Source: Hyphomicrobiales bacterium (GTDB lineage: Bacteria; Pseudomonadota; Alphaproteobacteria; Rhizobiales; Beijerinckiaceae). From it: DNA of 64,000 bases. Both the position numbers and the translations under genes were made by a program. The notes beneath the pieces were generated by a model. The model did no database searches, had not been told where the DNA came from, and worked only from the letters and a program-made list of their open reading frames with translations. The stretch lies in NCBI GenBank assembly GCA_028290405.1, contig JAQGJX010000103.1, forward strand, positions 1 through 64,000, in the 5' to 3' direction. Of this stretch, positions 58,973 through 64,000 are shown in pieces (position 1 is the first letter of the stretch; each line of letters starts with the position of its first letter).

Positions 58973-59444
58973 AGCCGGGCTTGATCGGTTCCTCTGGACT
59001 GCTGCCGACGTCAAACGTGTGGAGATCCTGAATGAATCCCGAGAGTCGGCGCGTGAGGGCCGCTCTTATGGCGGCGCTGCTGGCCGGGTGTTCCTGAAGC
59101 ACTCGCTTGAAAGCTCCGCGCGCGATGTTCGCGACCGTCACCCGGTCAAGCGCTCTCGCGGTGGCGGGCCGGTCCGTGGCGGTGAATAGAGCGAGTTCGC
59201 CAATCAACGACCCGGTACGCACAATTGCGACAGGGTCGGCATCTGACTCATGCGAATACAAACCGATGTGGCCTGAAAGTACGAAACAGCCGCCATCCGA
59301 TCGATCACCCCGCCGAAAGATGATTGAACCGGCTGGATAGTCCGCGATTTCAGCAGCTACGCCGATCAGCCTCAGGGCATCGGGTTCAAGCGACGCGAAG
59401 AGCGGAATTTGGGAGATTTTGAGGACGTCGTCGACGGTCGCCAT
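58944..59444 (-). CDS. Cyclic nucleotide-binding domain protein
   Basis: IPLFASLEPDALRLIGVAAEIADYPAGSIIFRRGDRSDGGCFVLSGHIGLYS...GSLIGELALFTATDRPATARAL. Confidence 0.93.
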   Translation of the reverse strand: MATVDDVLKISQIPLFASLEPDALRLIGVAAEIADYPAGSIIFRRGDRSDGGCFVLSGHIGLYSHESDADPVAIVRTGSLIGELALFTATDRPATARALDRVTVANIARGAFKRVLQEHPASSAAIRAALTRRLSGFIQDLHTFDVGSSPEEPIKPGFRKSESNRQ

Positions 59445-59450
59445 GTCAAG

Positions 59451-60137
59451 TCACGGCAGCAGCTTGTAGCCGCCAGCTTCCGTAACGAGAAGCTGCGCAT
59501 TGGCGGGGTCGCGCTCAATTTTCTGTCGTAGGCGGTAAATATGTGTCTCAAGCGTATGAGTGGTCACGTTAGCGTTGTACCCCCATACCTCCCTGAGCAG
59601 CACGTCCCGCGTCACGACGCCGCCATCGGCGCGGTAGAGGAACTTGAGTATCGCGGTCTCTTTTTCCGTGAGACGCAGCTTGCCGCCCTTGTCATGGACC
59701 AAGTGCTTTGAACTCGGTCGGAACGTATAGGCTCCTATGCGAAACAGAGCGTCGTCGCTGGCTTCATGCTGGCGCAGGTGGGCGCGAATTCGCGCCAGCA
59801 ACACAGCAAACCTGAAGGGCTTCAGGACGAAGTCGTTCGCTCCAGCGTCCAAGCCGATGACCGCGTCCGAATCAGCGGTGTGCCCGGTCAAGATGATGAT
59901 AGGATTTTTGAATCCTTCACGGCGCATCAGCCGCACAGCGTCACGCCCGTCCATATCGGGCAAACCCACGTCCATGATCACGAGTTCTGGAGCGTCGGCT
60001 TTGACGGCCGCCAAGGCTTCGGCGGCGTTCCCCACCTCTGAGACTGTGAATTCTTGATGCAGCGTGATCTGCTCGGCCAAAGTCGAGCGCAATTCCTGAT
60101 CATCGTCGGCTATCAGGATCCTGCGTGTTTTGGTCAT
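59451..60137 (-). CDS. OmpR-family response regulator (OtpR/CenR-like by context)
   Basis: Receiver LIADDDQELR...VIMDVGLPDMDGRDAV...ILTGHTADSD; C-terminal winged helix TTHTLETHIYRLRQKIE; no adjacent histidine kinase. Confidence 0.93.
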   Translation of the reverse strand: MTKTRRILIADDDQELRSTLAEQITLHQEFTVSEVGNAAEALAAVKADAPELVIMDVGLPDMDGRDAVRLMRREGFKNPIIILTGHTADSDAVIGLDAGANDFVLKPFRFAVLLARIRAHLRQHEASDDALFRIGAYTFRPSSKHLVHDKGGKLRLTEKETAILKFLYRADGGVVTRDVLLREVWGYNANVTTHTLETHIYRLRQKIERDPANAQLLVTEAGGYKLLP

Positions 60138-60244
60138 GAATATCACCTAACGATGGCTCTACACGCTTGGGCGCAGGATCAAAGAATCGTCGCTTCGTTC
60201 AAAATGCGCAATCAAAATGCCGTTCTAGCAGAGTCGTGTCCAGC

Positions 60245-60808
60245 ATGCGTTTGAAAACCGGCAACAAACGTGACTGCCCAAGAGGCTTCGCCAACCTTCG
60301 TCTGGTCCGGCCTACGCCCGGCTCCTCGCGTTCGCGCGGATACTTGGCAGCAGGCGGCCTCCATATTCCCTGCGTCATCGGCGCTGGAGGGATCACTCGC
60401 ATTAAGCGCGAAGGCGATGGTTGCACCCCGGCTGCCGTCATGGCGGTATGTACAGGTTACTTCCGCACGGATCGCCTCACGCGACCGAGGGCGCCAGCAC
60501 TTCTGCGCCCCCTTAAACCAGCGGACACTTGGTGCGACGACCCAGGTTCCTTCGCGTACAATCAACGCAGAACCGCTCCGGTCCGCCACAATCATGAGCG
60601 TATGTGGCTGGAGGAGCGCGTCTACGACATCGTGTTTGTGCTGGACTTCAACATCCGCCCAAGGGTGAGAGGACGTGGCAGCGCCATCTTCTTCCATCTC
60701 ACACGCCCGGACCGCAGGCCTACGGCAGGTTGCATCGCAATAGATATTCGTTGGATGAGACGTCTCCTCCCCTTACTGGCGAAGAAGGTCGTCCTGACAG
60801 CAGCCTGA
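60245..60808 (+). CDS. L,D-transpeptidase family (YkuD) protein
   Basis: Catalytic motif GSAIFFHLTRPDRRPTAGCIAI; start uncertain. Confidence 0.88.
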   Translation: MRLKTGNKRDCPRGFANLRLVRPTPGSSRSRGYLAAGGLHIPCVIGAGGITRIKREGDGCTPAAVMAVCTGYFRTDRLTRPRAPALLRPLKPADTWCDDPGSFAYNQRRTAPVRHNHERMWLEERVYDIVFVLDFNIRPRVRGRGSAIFFHLTRPDRRPTAGCIAIDIRWMRRLLPLLAKKVVLTAA

Positions 60809-60811
60809 CCA

Positions 60812-61519
60812 CTATCTCTGACTGCGCGATCCGAACAATGCCGTTCCCACCCGGACGTGGGTTGCGCCAAGTTGGATTGCCAACGGGTAGTCCGTGCTCA
60901 TCCCCATGGACAGTTCCCGCAGGCCGTGACGGGAGGCAATCTTTGCCAACAGAGCGAAGTGAGGGGAGGCCTGCTCCCCAACCGGCGGGACGCACATCAG
61001 GCCGGTCACGGCCAACCCGAAATCCGCCCTGCACGCCAGCAGGAATCCGTCGATCTCACCCGGTAGCACTCCGGCCTTCTGTGGCTCCGCGCCGGTATTC
61101 ACTTCCACATAAAGGCGAGGTTGCCGCCCTTGCCGCTGAATTTCGCTCGCAAGCGCGCGCGCGAGGCTAGGCCTATCCAGAGTTTCAATGACATCGAAAA
61201 GGGAGACCGCGTCCCGCGTCTTGTTTGACTGCAGGGGGCCGATGAGCCGCAGCTCAACCGAAGGGTTCAGAGCGCGAAGAGCCGGCCACTTGCTTTGCGC
61301 TTCCTGAACCCTGTTTTCCCCGAACACGATCTGCCCAGCCTTGATGAGCGGCGCTATGGCTTGTCCATCCTGGGTCTTTGAGGCGGCCACGAGGGTGACG
61401 GAATCAGGATCCCGGCCGCACGACAATGCTGCGCGCGCAATGTTCTCTCGCACAGCCTTCAGCCGCATGAGCAAAGCGTCCGATTCAGATTCAGCACCGT
61501 GGTCGTCGCTCTGATTCAT
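60812..61519 (-). CDS. YggS/PLPBP family pyridoxal phosphate homeostasis protein
   Basis: VTLVAASKTQDGQAIAPLIKAGQIVFGENRVQEAQSKW; LRLIGPLQSNKTR; LSMGMSTDYPLAIQLGATHVRVGTALFG. Confidence 0.95.
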   Translation of the reverse strand: MNQSDDHGAESESDALLMRLKAVRENIARAALSCGRDPDSVTLVAASKTQDGQAIAPLIKAGQIVFGENRVQEAQSKWPALRALNPSVELRLIGPLQSNKTRDAVSLFDVIETLDRPSLARALASEIQRQGRQPRLYVEVNTGAEPQKAGVLPGEIDGFLLACRADFGLAVTGLMCVPPVGEQASPHFALLAKIASRHGLRELSMGMSTDYPLAIQLGATHVRVGTALFGSRSQR

Positions 61520-61627
61520 CAACCTTGGCCTCGAAAACCCGGCTCGCAGCCCCGTCAACTGCAAAGGCGTTGACCCTGTCGCCGGAATAGTGCTCATTGC
61601 GCGGCATCTTGCTGAAATTCAACCGGA

Positions 61628-64000
61628 TGCGTGACTTCGATATGTTTTCGGATCGGTACAACCCGCGTGAAGCGGAGCCTAAATGGCAGAAAATCTGGGA
61701 CGAACGCCAGACTTTTCGGACGGAAAACAACGATCCTCGTCCAAAATATTACGTCCTGGAGATGTTCCCGTATCCTTCGGGACGCATCCACATGGGCCAC
61801 GTTCGCAATTATGCGATGGGTGACGTGGTTGCTCGCTACAAGCGCGCGCGTGGAATGAATGTGCTGCACCCCATGGGGTGGGACGCATTTGGCATGCCTG
61901 CCGAGAACGCAGCGATGCAGAACAATACCCATCCGGCGACTTGGACGTATCAGAACATCGCCACCATGCGCGCTCAGCTCAAGTCAATGGGCCTGTCGCT
62001 GGATTGGTCGCGTGAAATAGCCACGTGTGATCCATCTTACTACAAGCATCAGCAGAGGATGTTTCTCGATTTCCTTCGAGCCGGGATCGTGGATCGCAAG
62101 CAGGCCAAGGTAAACTGGGATCCTGTCGATCATACCGTTCTGGCCAACGAGCAGGTCATCGACGGACGTGGTTGGCGTTCAGGGGCGCTGGTTGAACAGC
62201 GGGAACTGACCCAATGGTTCTTCCGGATCACCGACTACGCCCAAGATCTTCTGGACTCACTGCAGACGCTCGATCGGTGGCCTGAAAAGGTTCGCCTGAT
62301 GCAGCAGAACTGGATTGGACGATCAGAGGGACTGCTTGTCAGGTTCGAGATGGCGCCAGGATCATCGAAGGGTTCTGCTCTGGAAATTGAGGTTTATACA
62401 ACCCGTCCCGACACGCTGTTTGGCGCGAAGTTCATCGCGATCGCCGCAGATCATCCACTCGCGCGCGAGGCGGCTGCGGACAAGCCGGAACTTGCGGCCT
62501 TCATCCAGGAATGCCGGAGGGTCGGCACCTCCGTGGCGGCGCTGGAAACTGCTGAGAAGAAGGGTTTCGATACTGGGTTGCGCGTGACGCATCCTTTTGA
62601 TCCGTCATGGACTCTGCCGGTATACGTCGCGAACTTCGTGCTGATGGACTACGGCACGGGCGCGATCTTCGGCTGTCCGGCCCACGATCAGCGCGATCTC
62701 GACTTCGCTCGCCACTATGATCTGGGCGCCACCCCGGTGGTCTGTCCTCCCGGCCAGGATCTTTCAACGTTCTTAATTGAGTTCACGGCATACGATGGCG
62801 ATGGAACGCTCATAAACTCGCGCTTTCTCGACGGACTTACGCCGTCGCAAGCCCAGGACCAGGTGGCGTCCCGGCTTGAGCAGGCGATGCTAGGCGGCCG
62901 TCCCCAAGCGCAAAGGCGCGTGAACTTCAAGCTTCGCGATTGGGGAGTGTCCCGCCAACGTTACTGGGGTTGCCCAATCCCGATCATCCATTGCGAAGCA
63001 TGCGGCGTCGTGCCGGTGCCGGCGGAAGAACTTCCGGTCGAACTCCCCGCTGACGTGACCTTTGATCGCCCGGGCAATCCGCTTGAACGACACCCCACAT
63101 GGAAGAACGTTTCTTGCCCGAAGTGCGGCGCAGCCGCGCGGCGAGAAACCGACACGATGGACACATTCGTGGACTCGTCATGGTATTTTGCGCGGTTTAC
63201 TGACCCGGCGAATAACGCGGCGCCCACGACGCGCAGCGCGGTCGATGGCTGGCTGCCCGTGGACCAATACATTGGGGGCATTGAGCACGCGATTCTTCAC
63301 CTGCTCTATTCGCGCTTTTTCACTCGTGCGATGCGCGACACGGGTCATGTGGGTTTGGCGGAACCGTTCGCGGGCCTGTTCACCCAAGGCATGGTCGTCC
63401 ACGAGACCTACCGCGACGAGGAGGGCCATTGGCTCAGCCCCGTGGAGATCGACATTGAAACAGAGGCTAACACGCGCGTGGCCTTTCGAAAATCGGACCG
63501 CCGTCCCGTATCGATCGGCGGTATCGAAAAAATGTCGAAGTCGAAGCGCAACACGGTCGACCCTGACGATATTATCGCCGACTATGGCGCCGACACGGCA
63601 CGCCTTTTCATGCTCTCCGACTCCCCGCCGGATCGCGATGTCATCTGGAGCGAAGAAGGTGTGCAAGGCGCTGCGCGTTTTGTGCAGCAGCTCTGGCGCC
63701 TGGTTGGCTCGATAGCGAATATCGCGGCCCCGGCGGGATCGCTCGTTTCCGGCGTCGACGAGCCACAAGCGTCTGAAGTCCGGCGCATCGCCCACCGCCA
63801 CCTCATGCGGGCGCAGGAGCACATCGAACGTCTCAGGTTTAACACAGCAGTCGCTGAGCTTCGCAAACTGGCCAACGCCCTCTCGGGGTTGATCGGCGAC
63901 ATCACTGAAACTCCGGTGTCGCATCAGACGGCTCTCGCGTACAGAGAAGCTGGGGAAATCCTGGTGGCGATGCTTGCTCCCATGATGCCGCACCTCGGCG
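61628..64000 (+). CDS. leuS: Leucyl-tRNA synthetase (truncated by window end)
   Basis: [75 protein letters not shown]. Confidence 0.96.

Noticed and set aside
60212-60697. 161-aa - strand ORF opposite the L,D-transpeptidase
   Set aside because: The + strand frame carries a clear YkuD catalytic motif; the - frame has none.

Overview
This 64 kb, GC-rich window looks like ordinary core chromosome from an alphaproteobacterium, probably Hyphomicrobiales/Rhizobiales judging by gene content and synteny (inference). I see no CRISPR array, transposase, integrase, prophage, rRNA operon or recognisable defence island. Contents in order: a one-strand TCA supercluster (sdhCDAB, zapE, a TetR regulator, mdh, sucCD, odhAB, an Ada-type Zn-domain miniprotein, partial lpdA); tlpA-like/argH/LptM-like/lysA/TIGR02302; HIG1-like/cobalamin adenosyltransferase/etfBA/3-hydroxyacyl-CoA dehydrogenase; HNH nuclease, thpR, tesA-ybbA-ybbP-like genes; a Bax-inhibitor (YbhL) gene with a structured leader; htpG/prmC/DUF4167/clpB; ftsEX/plsC; tyrA-like/hisC; metXW; ppa, tRNA-Gly, a thioredoxin-TPR protein, a LON-domain protein, Trm112, ubiH, tesB; glnK-amtB; ftsK/lolA/xthA; a cyclic-nucleotide-binding protein plus an OmpR-type regulator, an L,D-transpeptidase, yggS and partial leuS. 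I found no convincing undescribed multi-gene system. The leads most worth checking are small: an orphan + strand terminator that implies an unannotated sRNA (about 30780-30924), the leader and a perfect palindrome upstream of the Bax-inhibitor gene, the Ada-domain miniprotein with only three Cys, perfect intercistronic hairpins in the TCA operon, a TetR gene embedded in the TCA cluster next to an AT-rich palindrome, and an operator-like palindrome at the metX promoter.
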